DNA of 64,000 bases from CAWCDJ01 sp963836015. Its GTDB lineage: Bacteria > Acidobacteriota > Terriglobia > Bryobacterales > Bryobacteraceae. Position numbers and translations under genes: made by a program. Positions 50,797 through 60,169 of this stretch are shown here, piece after piece (position 1 is the stretch's first letter; every line of letters starts with the position of its first letter). The stretch is taken from contig CAWIIF010000015.1 of the NCBI GenBank assembly GCA_963836015.1, positions 310,001 through 374,000 of the forward strand, in the 5' to 3' direction. The notes under the pieces are model-generated. The model did no database searches, was not told the DNA's origin, and worked only from the letters and a program-made list of their open reading frames with translations.

Positions 50797-53700
50797 TCAC
50801 GCCGCCGCTTCGCTTTCTTGCTTCTTCCCGGTCCAGGACGGGATGACGGCCCAGAGGATCACCGCGGCCGCGGTCAGGGCCAGCAGGCGGCCTTGCATGA
50901 CGTATGCCGGGTATGGATTTCCGAAGAGCTCCGTGAGGGGGCCGCGCAGGGCGACCAGCCACAGAACCAGGGCGTAGGCGAGATAATTGCCGCGCGCAAA
51001 ATAGCGGCAGAAGACCACGGCCGCCGCCACGGTGAGGAACCCGCAGGTATATTGCAGCGCGAATTCGGCCGGAGTGCGGATGTCGAGCGGCAGCAGGAGG
51101 AACGGGGCGAGCAGCGCGGCGCCCGCTGCCATCCAGGGCCGGCGCAGGTGTTCGACAATCAGCGCGCAGATCGCCAGTGCGGCGCCGAAGAGCAGGATCG
51201 AACGGATGGCAGCGGCGACGGCTGCCAGCGCCGGCAGCACGCTGACGATCAGATCCGGGCTACCGGCCGAGAACAGCGCGGCGGCGTGAAACCGGTCGAG
51301 CAGCACGATCTGCGCCTGCCGCGAGAGCAGGACGAGGCCGGCGGCAGCCAGCAGGGCGATCAGGGCGTCACGACCCGCCGCGCGGCGGCTTGCGGCGCGG
51401 AGGGCCGCCGCCGCTTCCGGGTGATACGCCAGAATCAGCGCCGTGGCGGCGCCCGCCATGACGAAGCCGAAGATCACCGACATCGCCACTACCAGGTACA
51501 TGGTCGCTTCGTAGGTCTCGAGCGGAATCGCGGTGTTGTAGCCCTGGAGCAAGAGCTTCATCGAGAGCAGGGGCCCGACGGCCGTCAGCAGCGCGATGGG
51601 GATGGCGACCCGTATCACTGTCCGCCAGGGGACTTGCCCCTGCCGGATCTTGCGAAGCAGCAGCCAGATTCCGGCCACAAAGCCGGCTGCCAGCAGGCCG
51701 AAACGAAGCGTCATCACGGGGATCGAGATGAAGTTCTGCTGCGAGCGGGCCCGCGTGAAGGTCTCCGGGAGGTGCCAGTAAGAGCGCAGGGACGCGGCCT
51801 GGTCGCCCGCCACCTCCACTTCCAGGCGGAAGCGGGCGTCCGCCATATTGCGTGCATCGCCGGGGCGCGCCTGCCAGACGAAGGTGTAGTCGCGGCGCGC
51901 CTTCTTCTTCTCGGAGCGGCTCTCGTTCAGATCCATGGCCGCGGGATTCCGGCCCAGGGACGCGGCAAAGGCGGCTGCAATCGCGCGGGCGTCCGCTTCC
52001 GGCAGGTCGGCGCCGGGCCGGTCTTCGGGGAGGGTATGGTGGAAGCCCAGCACCTTGCCGGTCTCGGGGTGTATGGAAACCAGCGCTTCTTCCTTATCGA
52101 GCGATTTGAAGTACCGGGTGACCCAATGCTGCACGGGCCGGTTCCTCTCGAAGAGGGCGGCGGCGGTGGAGACGGAGCCATGCTCCAGGAAATATTTGCC
52201 CGCCAGGCTGTCGTCCCCGCCCCAGTGCGTGTCGGGAAAGGTGACGTGGCGGAAGGCCGACGGGTCGATGCCCCGGCTGCGCAAAAATGTGTCGGCCGCG
52301 GCGCGCGCCTGCTCTTCGCCGATGCGGTATTGGGGACTGGCGCCGAAGCGCTCCGCCGGGATGGCCAGCGCGATCAGGCCGAGGGCCAGCAAGGCGACCG
52401 CAGCGACTCGGAACCTCGCGTTCAGCCCGTGCCACGCAAAGGACTCCACGGGCGCCGCGGCAATCTCCTTCGGAGCTTCGGCGGGCGCGGCTTCGTCGGC
52501 GTTCAGCAGTCCCGTCTCCGGCTCGAAGCCGCCGCGCCGCCAGTACGCCGCCAGCGCCAGCAGCACCGGGAGCACCACGATTCCGGCGCTGGCGGCACCG
52601 GAGAGCTTGAAATAGAGGCTCTGCGAGCGCAGCAGCAGCATGGCGCTGTACATCGCGTCGACCGAGTAGTGCCAGACCAGGGTGGGCAGGATCCCCCAGC
52701 GGAGCATGATGAGCCCCAGCGCTACGCCGCCGATCCCTACTTCGACGCCGCGGATGTAGAACGGCTGCTGCGGATACGCCGCGTGCCCGAAGCCCCAGAC
52801 GAAGCCGGCGATCACGATTGCGGCGGCGGTGGATCGCACCAGTTTCCGGACGAACGGGATGCCGAACATGCGGAAGAGAAACTCCTCCGAAATGGCCGGC
52901 AGAAAGCCGCCGAACAGCACGAACAGCCACGGGAACTTCGTGTTGAGCAGGTCGCTATAGGGCACGTCGGCGGGCGACCAGGCGCCGAACTTGTAAGCCA
53001 CGATGTAGAAGCCCGTCTGATACGCGATGAAGATTCCGGTGAGCGTGATCCCCAGAATCGACCCGAGCAGAAAGCGTTTGGTGCGCAGGCCGCGCGCCGC
53101 GAAGAGATTGCCCAGCGAGATCCGGGCGGGGAACGCTTCGCGGTACAACGGTTCGGCCCCGGCGGCCAGGACGAACAGAAGTCCTCCCGCTCCGAGTGCC
53201 GCTACGACGCTCTGCAGAAGCTGGCGCAGCATAAAGCTGGCATACGAATCGGTGGTGGGATAGTTGAACTGCTCGAGAGGCATCTGGTTGAGGCTCGAGC
53301 AGAAGGACAGGGCCATCCCGATCATGCCGATCCAGGCGGCCTGCTGCCAGCGGATGTCGTGTCTGCGGACGCGCATCACGATGACGATGAGCAGGCCCAC
53401 CAACAGCAGGAACATGACCGCCGAATCCACCGTGGAGGCCACTTCGTTTTTGGATCGCAGCCGCTGGTAATCGCGCTTCCACTGGTCGGGGACCTTGAGA
53501 TATTCGCGGTAGCCGGCGACTTCATTTCCCAGCAGGGTCACCTCGACGCGGTTGGTGGCGTCGTGCAGATTGAAGTCACGTTCCTTCCAGGCGAAGACAC
53601 GGTCCACGCGGTGGGGCCGTGCGACTTCGGAGACTTCGACGAAATCGAGCGAGCCGGGGTCGCGATGAATGCGGCTGCGGAGAAAATTCTCGGCCAGGGC

Positions 53701-54150
53701 ACGAGCCTCTTCCGCGGTCGCAGCGGGCCGCGTGGCGTCCTCGGCAATTTCGTGGCTGAAGCCTGCCAGCGCGCCTTGCGGCGTTATGTCGGCGCGAAAC
53801 TCTTCCTTTTGGAGCGGGCGGAACCAGCGGTACGACCAGCGCCACAGATGGACGCGGCTGCCCATGATGCGGTTGGCCTGCTCCAGCCCGGCTTCGCGCT
53901 CGAGGAAGGTTTTGGCGTCGTCGTCGTACGTGAAACTCGACGCCTCGCGGTACCCTTCGACCTGGTATCCCTGGGAGGCGAGAAACCGGCCGCCGAGGGT
54001 CTCGCCGTCGTCGCGATTCACACGGAAATCGATCGAAGCTTCCGGAAACGCCCGATAGAAATTGCGGGCGGAGAACCAGACGGTGGCTCCCAGCAGCAGC
54101 GCGCAGATGGCAATGAAACGGAAGTCGGCGGCGCGCAGTTTCTCCTTCAT
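50797..54150 (-). CDS. Very large CPBP-family intramembrane protease
   Basis: The 1,117-residue protein has an N-terminal anchor and a periplasmic region with a PepSY/YPEB-like repeat (about 35-230: QGALAGFSHEIAEDATRP). A membrane core (about 240-560) carries the CPBP/Abi protease motifs EEFLFR near 423, WGFGHA near 455 and WHYSVDA near 500. A second periplasmic PepSY-like region covers about 585-780 (TGKVLGFHHTLPEDRPGA) and a second membrane bundle about 790-1117. The usual CPBP protein is 200-300 residues. The second bundle lacks the catalytic motifs. The start overlaps the ubiE/menG stop (ATGA). Substrate unknown. Confidence 0.85.
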   Translation of the reverse strand: MKEKLRAADFRFIAICALLLGATVWFSARNFYRAFPEASIDFRVNRDDGETLGGRFLASQGYQVEGYREASSFTYDDDAKTFLEREAGLEQANRIMGSRVHLWRWSYRWFRPLQKEEFRADITPQGALAGFSHEIAEDATRPAATAEEARALAENFLRSRIHRDPGSLDFVEVSEVARPHRVDRVFAWKERDFNLHDATNRVEVTLLGNEVAGYREYLKVPDQWKRDYQRLRSKNEVASTVDSAVMFLLLVGLLIVIVMRVRRHDIRWQQAAWIGMIGMALSFCSSLNQMPLEQFNYPTTDSYASFMLRQLLQSVVAALGAGGLLFVLAAGAEPLYREAFPARISLGNLFAARGLRTKRFLLGSILGITLTGIFIAYQTGFYIVAYKFGAWSPADVPYSDLLNTKFPWLFVLFGGFLPAISEEFLFRMFGIPFVRKLVRSTAAAIVIAGFVWGFGHAAYPQQPFYIRGVEVGIGGVALGLIMLRWGILPTLVWHYSVDAMYSAMLLLRSQSLYFKLSGAASAGIVVLPVLLALAAYWRRGGFEPETGLLNADEAAPAEAPKEIAAAPVESFAWHGLNARFRVAAVALLALGLIALAIPAERFGASPQYRIGEEQARAAADTFLRSRGIDPSAFRHVTFPDTHWGGDDSLAGKYFLEHGSVSTAAALFERNRPVQHWVTRYFKSLDKEEALVSIHPETGKVLGFHHTLPEDRPGADLPEADARAIAAAFAASLGRNPAAMDLNESRSEKKKARRDYTFVWQARPGDARNMADARFRLEVEVAGDQAASLRSYWHLPETFTRARSQQNFISIPVMTLRFGLLAAGFVAGIWLLLRKIRQGQVPWRTVIRVAIPIALLTAVGPLLSMKLLLQGYNTAIPLETYEATMYLVVAMSVIFGFVMAGAATALILAYHPEAAAALRAASRRAAGRDALIALLAAAGLVLLSRQAQIVLLDRFHAAALFSAGSPDLIVSVLPALAAVAAAIRSILLFGAALAICALIVEHLRRPWMAAGAALLAPFLLLPLDIRTPAEFALQYTCGFLTVAAAVVFCRYFARGNYLAYALVLWLVALRGPLTELFGNPYPAYVMQGRLLALTAAAVILWAVIPSWTGKKQESEAAA

Positions 54151-54869
54151 GGGTGATTGCCGTTATGCCCGTTTGCCGCCGCTTTCGCCGCCCAGTGCAG
54201 GCCGATGCCGCCCAGGATGTAGCTCCGCGCATTGACATCGGAGTAGCCGAGCTTGTGGAGCCGCGAAGAAAAATCGGGAATCGAAACGAAAGACCTCAGC
54301 GAATCCGGGATGTAGGTGTAGACGCGCGGCTGTCCGTGGAGCACCAATCCCCAGAACGTGCCCTGCGCGTACAGGTATGCGAGGTAAAGGCCGCGCAGCA
54401 GCGGGTTGGAGGGAAGGAAGAAATCGAGACTGACCAACATGCCTCCGGGGCGTGTTACCCGCGCGATTTCGACCAGCGCCGCCTCCAGGTGGGGAAAGTT
54501 GCGGAGGCCGTAGCCGATGAAGACGGAGTCGAAGGAGGCGTCGGGGAAGGGGAGTGCGGCGGCATCTCCGCACACCGCGGATTCCACTCCGTGCCGGCGG
54601 GCGAGCTGCAGCATGCGGTGAGTCAGGTCGACGGCGACCACGCGCGCTCCGGGATGCTGTTTTCGCACCAGTCTGTAAAAATCGCCGGTACCGGAAGCGA
54701 GATCGAGGACCGATGGATTGCGGGGAAGGCGGGCGCGCTCCACGCCCAAGCGCTTCCAGTGCTTATCCATTCCGTAGGAGAATGCTCTGGTGATGAAATC
54801 GTAACGCGGAGCGACGGTGTGAAACATCGCTCGCATGAGTTGGGTATCTTGCTGTTCGGCCGGTTTCAC
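54147..54869 (-). CDS. ubiE: Demethylmenaquinone/ubiquinone methyltransferase
   Basis: The 240-residue protein has UbiE/MenG motifs: FHTVAPRYDFITRAFSYGMDKHW near the start, the SAM loop VLDLASGTGDFYRL, VVAVDLTHRML, GDAAALPFPDASFDSV, and the signature GYGLRNFPHLEAALVEIARVTRPGG. It methylates the quinone ring at the last carbon step. Acidobacteria use menaquinone, so the role is probably MenG-type, feeding the quinol complex in this window. It overlaps the CPBP gene by 4 bp. Confidence 0.92.
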   Translation of the reverse strand: MKPAEQQDTQLMRAMFHTVAPRYDFITRAFSYGMDKHWKRLGVERARLPRNPSVLDLASGTGDFYRLVRKQHPGARVVAVDLTHRMLQLARRHGVESAVCGDAAALPFPDASFDSVFIGYGLRNFPHLEAALVEIARVTRPGGMLVSLDFFLPSNPLLRGLYLAYLYAQGTFWGLVLHGQPRVYTYIPDSLRSFVSIPDFSSRLHKLGYSDVNARSYILGGIGLHWAAKAAANGHNGNHP

Positions 54870-54887
54870 TAGCAGCCGAATTGTACC

Positions 54888-54926
54888 AAAAGGAGCGCGG
54901 CGGGTCGTATGCGGATCCCGCCGCGC
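54888..54926 (-). terminator. Rho-independent-type terminator after the Clp-like ATPase
   Basis: On the minus strand GCGCGGCGGG pairs perfectly with CCCGCCGCGC (10 bp, 12-base loop), followed by TCCTTTT. It begins 8 bases past the ATPase stop and ends before ubiE, separating the two genes. Confidence 0.6.
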
Positions 54927-54934
54927 CGGAGAGG

Positions 54935-56113
54935 TTAACGCCGGGTGCTGCGGGCATTCGCCGCGCGGGGCTGGTCCGCCGCCGCGCCGGCCGAGTAAAC
55001 TCCGACCGGCGGCGAGATCGACGTGTCGACCATCTGCACCATGGCGTAGGCAGGCATGTCCTCGGCTTCCTTGAAGAACGAGAGCCGGTCCGCATCGGAG
55101 TCGAAATCGATGCGGATCAGGTCGCCGCCGCGCACCTGTTCGGTGGCGATCAGGTTCGACAGCGGATGAACCAGGTTGCGATCGATCGCGCGCTTCAGGT
55201 GCCGGGCGCCGTACTTCAGGTCGGTGCCCTCCCGCAGCAGGTATTCCCGGGCGGCGTCGGTAAGCGAGAACACAAAGGGCGCGCCGTTGGCGGAGCTGAA
55301 GACCCTTTGCTGCACGATGTTCAATTCCAGCGTGAGAATCTTGCGCAGCTCGTTTTCGCCGAGCGGATGAAACACTACGGTCTTATCGATGCGGTTCATG
55401 AATTCCGGAGTGAACTTGCGGCGAGCGGCTTCCACTCCGGCGCGCGAGATCTTGTCCGCGAGCGAATCGTCGACGATGCCGGCGGCACGCTGGCGGTCTA
55501 CTTCGCAGGCCGCGAAGCCCAGGTTCGGGCGAAGGATCGAACTCATTTCGGCCGCGCCCAGGTTACTGGTCATGAATATCATGGCGCGCGAAAAGTCGAC
55601 GCGGCGGTTGTCTCCCAATGTAAGATTCGCCTTGTCGAGGATACCCAGCAGAAGGTTCCACAGTGCATCGCTGGCCTTCTCGATCTCGTCGAAGAGAACG
55701 AAGCTGAGCTTGATCTTCTCCGTATGATACTGGTTCAGCACCTCCTGGCTGAGCAGCGGATGAGTTTCGCGATGGCCCAGATATCCCGGAGGAGAGCCGA
55801 TCAACTTGGCGATCTCGTGGCTGTGCTGAAACTCAGCGCAGTCGATCTTGATGACCGCCCGGGCATCACCTACCAAGCTCTCGGCTGTAGCTTCGACAAT
55901 CCGGGTTTTACCGGAGCCGGTCGGACCCAGGAACAGGAAGTTACCGATCGGTCTGCCGGGACTCGACATGCCCGCCAGGTTCGTCTGGTAGATATTGATG
56001 ATCTGCTGGACCGCCTCTTCCTGGCCGACAATTCGCTTACGTAAATCCGAATCCAGCTTTTCGGCCTCATAACCGGTCTGCGTCGGATCCAACTGTTTAC
56101 TAAGCCGCCCCAT
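54935..56113 (-). CDS. Single-ring AAA+ ATPase of the Clp/HSP100 family
   Basis: The 392-residue protein starts at ATG 56113 behind GAGGGGGAGGGGC. It holds one Clp D2-type AAA+ module: Walker A GPTGSGKT (63-70), pore-loop region SPPGYLGH, Walker B VLFDEIEKA (Asp142, Glu143), sensor 1 MTSNLG and a C-terminal D2-small domain (EYLLREGTDLKYGARHLKRAID). There is no N-domain, zinc finger or D1 ring. Residues 198-200 are LGF, at the place where ClpA, ClpC and ClpX have their IGL/VGF/IGF ClpP-docking loop. The last 25 residues are Ala/Arg-rich and disordered. Unfoldase role inferred; ClpP partnership is possible. Confidence 0.85.
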   Translation of the reverse strand: MGRLSKQLDPTQTGYEAEKLDSDLRKRIVGQEEAVQQIINIYQTNLAGMSSPGRPIGNFLFLGPTGSGKTRIVEATAESLVGDARAVIKIDCAEFQHSHEIAKLIGSPPGYLGHRETHPLLSQEVLNQYHTEKIKLSFVLFDEIEKASDALWNLLLGILDKANLTLGDNRRVDFSRAMIFMTSNLGAAEMSSILRPNLGFAACEVDRQRAAGIVDDSLADKISRAGVEAARRKFTPEFMNRIDKTVVFHPLGENELRKILTLELNIVQQRVFSSANGAPFVFSLTDAAREYLLREGTDLKYGARHLKRAIDRNLVHPLSNLIATEQVRGGDLIRIDFDSDADRLSFFKEAEDMPAYAMVQMVDTSISPPVGVYSAGAAADQPRAANARSTRR

Positions 56114-56228
56114 GTTGCCCCTCCCCCTCTCGGTTCGAAGTCCCATCAAGGTCATCTCACCGTTGCTGGAGCAACTGGAGGGCCACGTTACAAGGGGCGG
56201 GTTTTTACCGGATATGACGTTCGGAGAC

Positions 56229-56948
56229 TCACTTTTTCGGGCGCGACGGACGCATTTCAATCCGGCTGACCATGGTGCGAGCGGGCATTCGCAGAACCAT
56301 CGCGACGGCCTCCGCGACATCCTCCGGGGCGATCATCCATGAGTTATCCCCGGAGCGCCGGCCGGAATCCGCGCCGAATTGAGTATCGACGCTACCGGGC
56401 ATCACATAGGTGACACGGACGTTGTCATGACGGTGGTCGAGAAGCAAGGCTTCGCTGAACAAGTTGAGGCCGGCTTTGGCGGCGTTGTAACCGGCGCCGC
56501 CGCTAAATGCGTTTTTTCCGGCAAGACTCGAGATATTGACGATAAACCCACCGCCGCGCGTGGCGAATCGTGCCAAAGCCTCACGAGAGCAGTAAAACGG
56601 GGCGTTCAGATTCAAGTCGATGTTGAGGCTCCAATCCTCCGGAGTCATTTCTGCCACCTTACGGAAGATTCCCGCGCCCGCATTGTTCACCAGGATATCC
56701 AGACCGCCGAACTGCTGGTCGACGGCCTCGAAGAATTGGCGGACTTCCTCGACATTCGTCACGTCGGCGGGATGCGCAAATACGGTTCCGAGGGACCGAA
56801 GCTCATCGCCCGCGCGGCGGGTCGATTCCGGCGTGCGGCCGCAGATGGCGACACGCGCGCCTTCGCGCAAAAGACGCTCGGCGATCGCACGGCCGATGCC
56901 TCGTGTGCCGCCCGTGACCACGGCAATCCGGTTGTTGAGGGATTCCAT
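56229..56948 (-). CDS. Short-chain dehydrogenase/reductase
   Basis: The 239-residue classical SDR has TGGTRGIGRAIA as cofactor loop, VNNAGAGIF, the catalytic Ser in NISSLAGKN and the YNAAK motif, then VMPGSVDTQF. The tail SRIEMRPSRPKK is typical of ketoreductase-like members such as those beside stress genes. It precedes the Clp-like ATPase by 115 bp on the same strand, and its start faces the GAF-like gene. Substrate unknown. Confidence 0.88.
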   Translation of the reverse strand: MESLNNRIAVVTGGTRGIGRAIAERLLREGARVAICGRTPESTRRAGDELRSLGTVFAHPADVTNVEEVRQFFEAVDQQFGGLDILVNNAGAGIFRKVAEMTPEDWSLNIDLNLNAPFYCSREALARFATRGGGFIVNISSLAGKNAFSGGAGYNAAKAGLNLFSEALLLDHRHDNVRVTYVMPGSVDTQFGADSGRRSGDNSWMIAPEDVAEAVAMVLRMPARTMVSRIEMRPSRPKK

Positions 56949-57009
56949 AAGAGAATTCTACGGCGGGCGGCAGGGATTCGGAGCGCCACCTGTTAAAATA
57001 GCAACAGGA

Positions 57010-57954
57010 ATGGCATCCAGTGCGCCCCTCACACCTCTGCGCCGGCTCTTTGAGGATCGTCTCCTTCAAATTTCGGTAGAAGCGGAATCCCTGTTTGCGG
57101 AAGCCCGTGAGCGCGTGCGCCGTGAGTTCGCCGACCAATTGAACCAGGCGGTGCGGCGTATGCGCCTGGCGGCGGACGCGGAGGAGCTCGATGCAACGTT
57201 GGTGGACGCGGCGGGCTGCCTGGCCGCGGGAGCGGCCGTGTTTCGGGTGGAAGACAATGCGGCGGCCGGCGCGCGCATGCGGGGCGTGAGCGAAGAGACC
57301 TCAGAGGCCTTTCAGAAGCTGCGTATTCCGCTGGCCTCGGCGGCTGCCCTGGCCGGCGCGGCGGAAACCCGCGACCCGGTGATCGCTGCCGGAATTCCGA
57401 GCGAAGTGTCTCAGGAAATGACAGACCTCCTGGGTCATTCCGCGGAGAGCCGTGTATCGATCTTTCCGATCACCGTTCGCGACCGCACGGTGGCACTCCT
57501 GTATGCATGGGGCAATCCGCAAGGGCCGGCATTGGAGATATTCGCTCAACTGGCCTCGGCTATCCTTACCGCGGTGGAACCTCCGCCGCCCCCGCCGCCG
57601 GCACCGGCGCCGCCGGAGCTTTTGCAGATCGAGCCTGCGCCCGAGCCGAAGTCCTCGTGGGACAGCCTATCCGCCGAGGAGCAGCAGGTACACCTGAAAG
57701 CCCAGCGGTTCGCCAGGGTTCAGGTGGCGGAGATGCGCTTATATGAACCCGAAGCCGTGCAATCGGGCCGCTCCGCGCGCGATCTATATGGGGAGTTGCG
57801 CAAGCGAATCGACGGCGCCCGGGACGGCTTTCACCGGTCCTTTTTCGCAGCTTGCCCCAGCATGGTGGACTATCTTCACCTGGAGCTGGTGCACACGTTG
57901 GCCAACGATGATCCGGAACTGCTTGGCAAAGACTACCCTGGGCCGATGGTTTAG
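57010..57954 (+). CDS. GAF-like-domain protein of unknown function
   Basis: The 314-residue soluble protein has an N-terminal helical region (SVEAESLFAEARERVRREFADQLNQAVRRM), then a GAF-like domain at about 45-175 (LDATLVDAAGCLAAGAAVFRV, SRVSIFPITVRDRTVALLYAW). A proline run follows (about 195-210), and then a C-terminal domain at about 220-314 (AEEQQVHLKAQRFARVQVAEMRLYEPEAV, RSARDLYGELRKRIDGAR) widely seen in acidobacteria next to transglycosylase genes. It overlaps the transglycosylase gene by 47 bp, suggesting coupled expression. Could sense a small ligand; no catalytic residues recognised. Confidence 0.7.
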   Translation: MASSAPLTPLRRLFEDRLLQISVEAESLFAEARERVRREFADQLNQAVRRMRLAADAEELDATLVDAAGCLAAGAAVFRVEDNAAAGARMRGVSEETSEAFQKLRIPLASAAALAGAAETRDPVIAAGIPSEVSQEMTDLLGHSAESRVSIFPITVRDRTVALLYAWGNPQGPALEIFAQLASAILTAVEPPPPPPPAPAPPELLQIEPAPEPKSSWDSLSAEEQQVHLKAQRFARVQVAEMRLYEPEAVQSGRSARDLYGELRKRIDGARDGFHRSFFAACPSMVDYLHLELVHTLANDDPELLGKDYPGPMV

Positions 57955-60094
57955 GATCGTCTGCGGCGCGTGCCTGGCGTGCGTGCTGGCAGCCGCGGCG
58001 GCTGCCGGACCTGCCAAACCCAAACCGGCACGGCGGGCGAGGCCGGCAAACCTCGCGGCCCTGGTGCGCGATCTCCGGCAGTCGCCCAGTCCCGCACGCC
58101 GCGCGGCGGTGGCAAATTTTGCCGCCGCCCATGCAAAAGACAACACCAGCCTGCTGGCACGCCTGGCGTTGGGTATCGCCTCGTACGAACAGAAAGACTA
58201 TCCCGCGGCTATCGAGCAGCTGAAGAAGGTGCAAGGAAAGCTGCCGGCGATAGCGGACTACACAGCCTACTACCTCGGTGCGGCGCTGGTGGAATCGAAC
58301 CAGCCGGAGGACGGGGCTCGCGCGCTGGCACCGGCGCATTCCGGTGAGGTGACGTCGCCGCTGGCGGCGCGAGCGTGGATCCTCGAAGCCCGCGCGCTGG
58401 TTGCGCAGCCGGCCGAGGCCGTGAGGTTACTGCGCGCGCACTATGGCGAGCTGCCGCAGCCCGAAGGCGATCTCGCGCTGGCCGACTCCTATCAGGCGGC
58501 CAGCGATCTGGCGCACGCCGCGGAGTTCTACCAGCGCGTCTACTATCAGTACGTGAGCGGGGCCGCAGCCGCCCGCGCGGCCGCCGCTCTCGCCACGCTG
58601 AAGGACACGATGGGCGTCGCTTATCCGCCGCCGCTGCCCGCCCAGATGCTGAATCGCGCGAACCGCCTCATGGAAACCGGGGATTACAATCGCGCGTTCG
58701 CCGAGTACCAGTCTCTGCCCGGTCAACTGGCGCGGGTAAGGACCGGCGAGGCAGACCTGCTTCGCGGGAACCTGAGTGCGGCCACGCTGTATCTCCGCAA
58801 CCTCGAGGTGACCGAGCCCGAGGCGGATGCCGAGCGGCTCTACTATCTGGAAGACTGCGCCCGCCGCGCAGGAAACGACGCGGGAATCCAATCGGCCGTG
58901 GAACAGCTCGGCCAGCGCTATCCGAAATCTACCTGGCGGCTGAAAGCCCTGGCATCCGCCGCCAGCCGCTTCCTGCTGGTCAACCAGCCCGACGCGTACC
59001 TTCCGCTTTACCGTGCGGCCTACGAGGACTTCCCGGATGCTCCGGCGGCCGGCCTGTACCACTGGAAAGTCGCGTTCCACGCCTACATGCACGGCGACCG
59101 GGACGCGGAGGACCTGCTCCGCGAGCACCTCACCCGATACCCCGGGCACGCCACCGCGGCCGCGTCGCTTTATTTTCTGAGCCGGCACGCGGAGCGGCAG
59201 GGCGAGTACGGCGCCGCGCGGGCCTGGTACCGGCGGCTCACCGGCGCATTCCCGAACACCTATTACGGTATGCTGGCTCGCGAGCGCCTGCGGACGCCGG
59301 AAGTAGCCTCCGCCGGCTCGGCTCCGGAGGCGGAGCAGTTCGCGGCGGGCATTCGGTTCCCACAGCCGGCGCCCCTTCCCACCGCGCCCGACCGCGCCAC
59401 CGCCGTCCGGATCGACCGCTCCCGGCTTCTCCGTACGGCCGGACTCGGCGACCTGGCCGATACGGAGCTGCGCTTCGGCGCCCGCAACGGCGGGCAGCCC
59501 GTGCTGCTCGGCATGGAGATGGCGATGAACAGCGACGCGCCGCACGATGCCGTGCGCATCATGAAGGCCATGACGCCGGACTATCTGCGTCTTCCTCTGG
59601 ACCGCGCGCCGCGGAAACTCTGGGAGCTGCTCTTTCCGCTGCCTTACCGCGCGGACCTGGAGCGCTTCTCCCGCGCCCAGCGCATCGATCCGTTCCTGCT
59701 GGCGGGGCTGATCCGCCAGGAATCCGAATTCGACCCGCGGGCGGTCTCCCGCGCCAACGCCTACGGCCTGACGCAGGTGCGGCCGGGGACGGGCAGGCAG
59801 TTTGCGCGGAAAGCGGGGATCCGGCGGTTTACCAGCAACTCCCTGTTTCAGCCGGCCGTGAACCTGAATATCGGATCCTCCGTGCTGCGTTCGATGCTCG
59901 ATCAGCACGGAGGGAAGGTGGAAGAAACGCTGGCGGCCTACAACGCCGGTCCCTACCGCGCGGCCGACTGGATTGCGTGGAACACCTACCGCGAGCCGGC
60001 GGAGTTCGTGGAATCCATCCCGTTCACCGAAACCCGCGATTATGTTCAGGCCGTGATGCGGAACGCGGACCTGTACCGGCGGCTCTACCGGTAA
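57908..60094 (+). CDS. Soluble lytic murein transglycosylase (Slt70-like, TPR-rich)
   Basis: From ATG 57908 the protein has 728 residues with a Cys/Ala-rich leader (RIVCGACLACVLAAAAAAG). A CTG at 57938 could be the true start. Residues about 50-560 form a superhelix of TPR-like pairs (YEQKDYPAAIEQLKKV, AAEFYQRVYYQYVSG, GDYNRAFAEYQSLPG). The C-terminal SLT domain has the catalytic Glu605 in IRQESEFDPRAVSRANAYGLTQV, plus NLNIGSSVLRSML and AAYNAGPYRAADW. It cuts peptidoglycan glycan strands leaving anhydro ends. In the periplasm it would work in wall turnover. Start ambiguous. Confidence 0.9.
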   Translation: MIRNCLAKTTLGRWFRIVCGACLACVLAAAAAAGPAKPKPARRARPANLAALVRDLRQSPSPARRAAVANFAAAHAKDNTSLLARLALGIASYEQKDYPAAIEQLKKVQGKLPAIADYTAYYLGAALVESNQPEDGARALAPAHSGEVTSPLAARAWILEARALVAQPAEAVRLLRAHYGELPQPEGDLALADSYQAASDLAHAAEFYQRVYYQYVSGAAAARAAAALATLKDTMGVAYPPPLPAQMLNRANRLMETGDYNRAFAEYQSLPGQLARVRTGEADLLRGNLSAATLYLRNLEVTEPEADAERLYYLEDCARRAGNDAGIQSAVEQLGQRYPKSTWRLKALASAASRFLLVNQPDAYLPLYRAAYEDFPDAPAAGLYHWKVAFHAYMHGDRDAEDLLREHLTRYPGHATAAASLYFLSRHAERQGEYGAARAWYRRLTGAFPNTYYGMLARERLRTPEVASAGSAPEAEQFAAGIRFPQPAPLPTAPDRATAVRIDRSRLLRTAGLGDLADTELRFGARNGGQPVLLGMEMAMNSDAPHDAVRIMKAMTPDYLRLPLDRAPRKLWELLFPLPYRADLERFSRAQRIDPFLLAGLIRQESEFDPRAVSRANAYGLTQVRPGTGRQFARKAGIRRFTSNSLFQPAVNLNIGSSVLRSMLDQHGGKVEETLAAYNAGPYRAADWIAWNTYREPAEFVESIPFTETRDYVQAVMRNADLYRRLYR

Positions 60095-60169
60095 ACGCCG
60101 CGTGTTAAAACTGAGCTTTACTCCGAAATTCGGCGAAATCGGATATCCTGATCTTGAAAGAGAGCGCAC

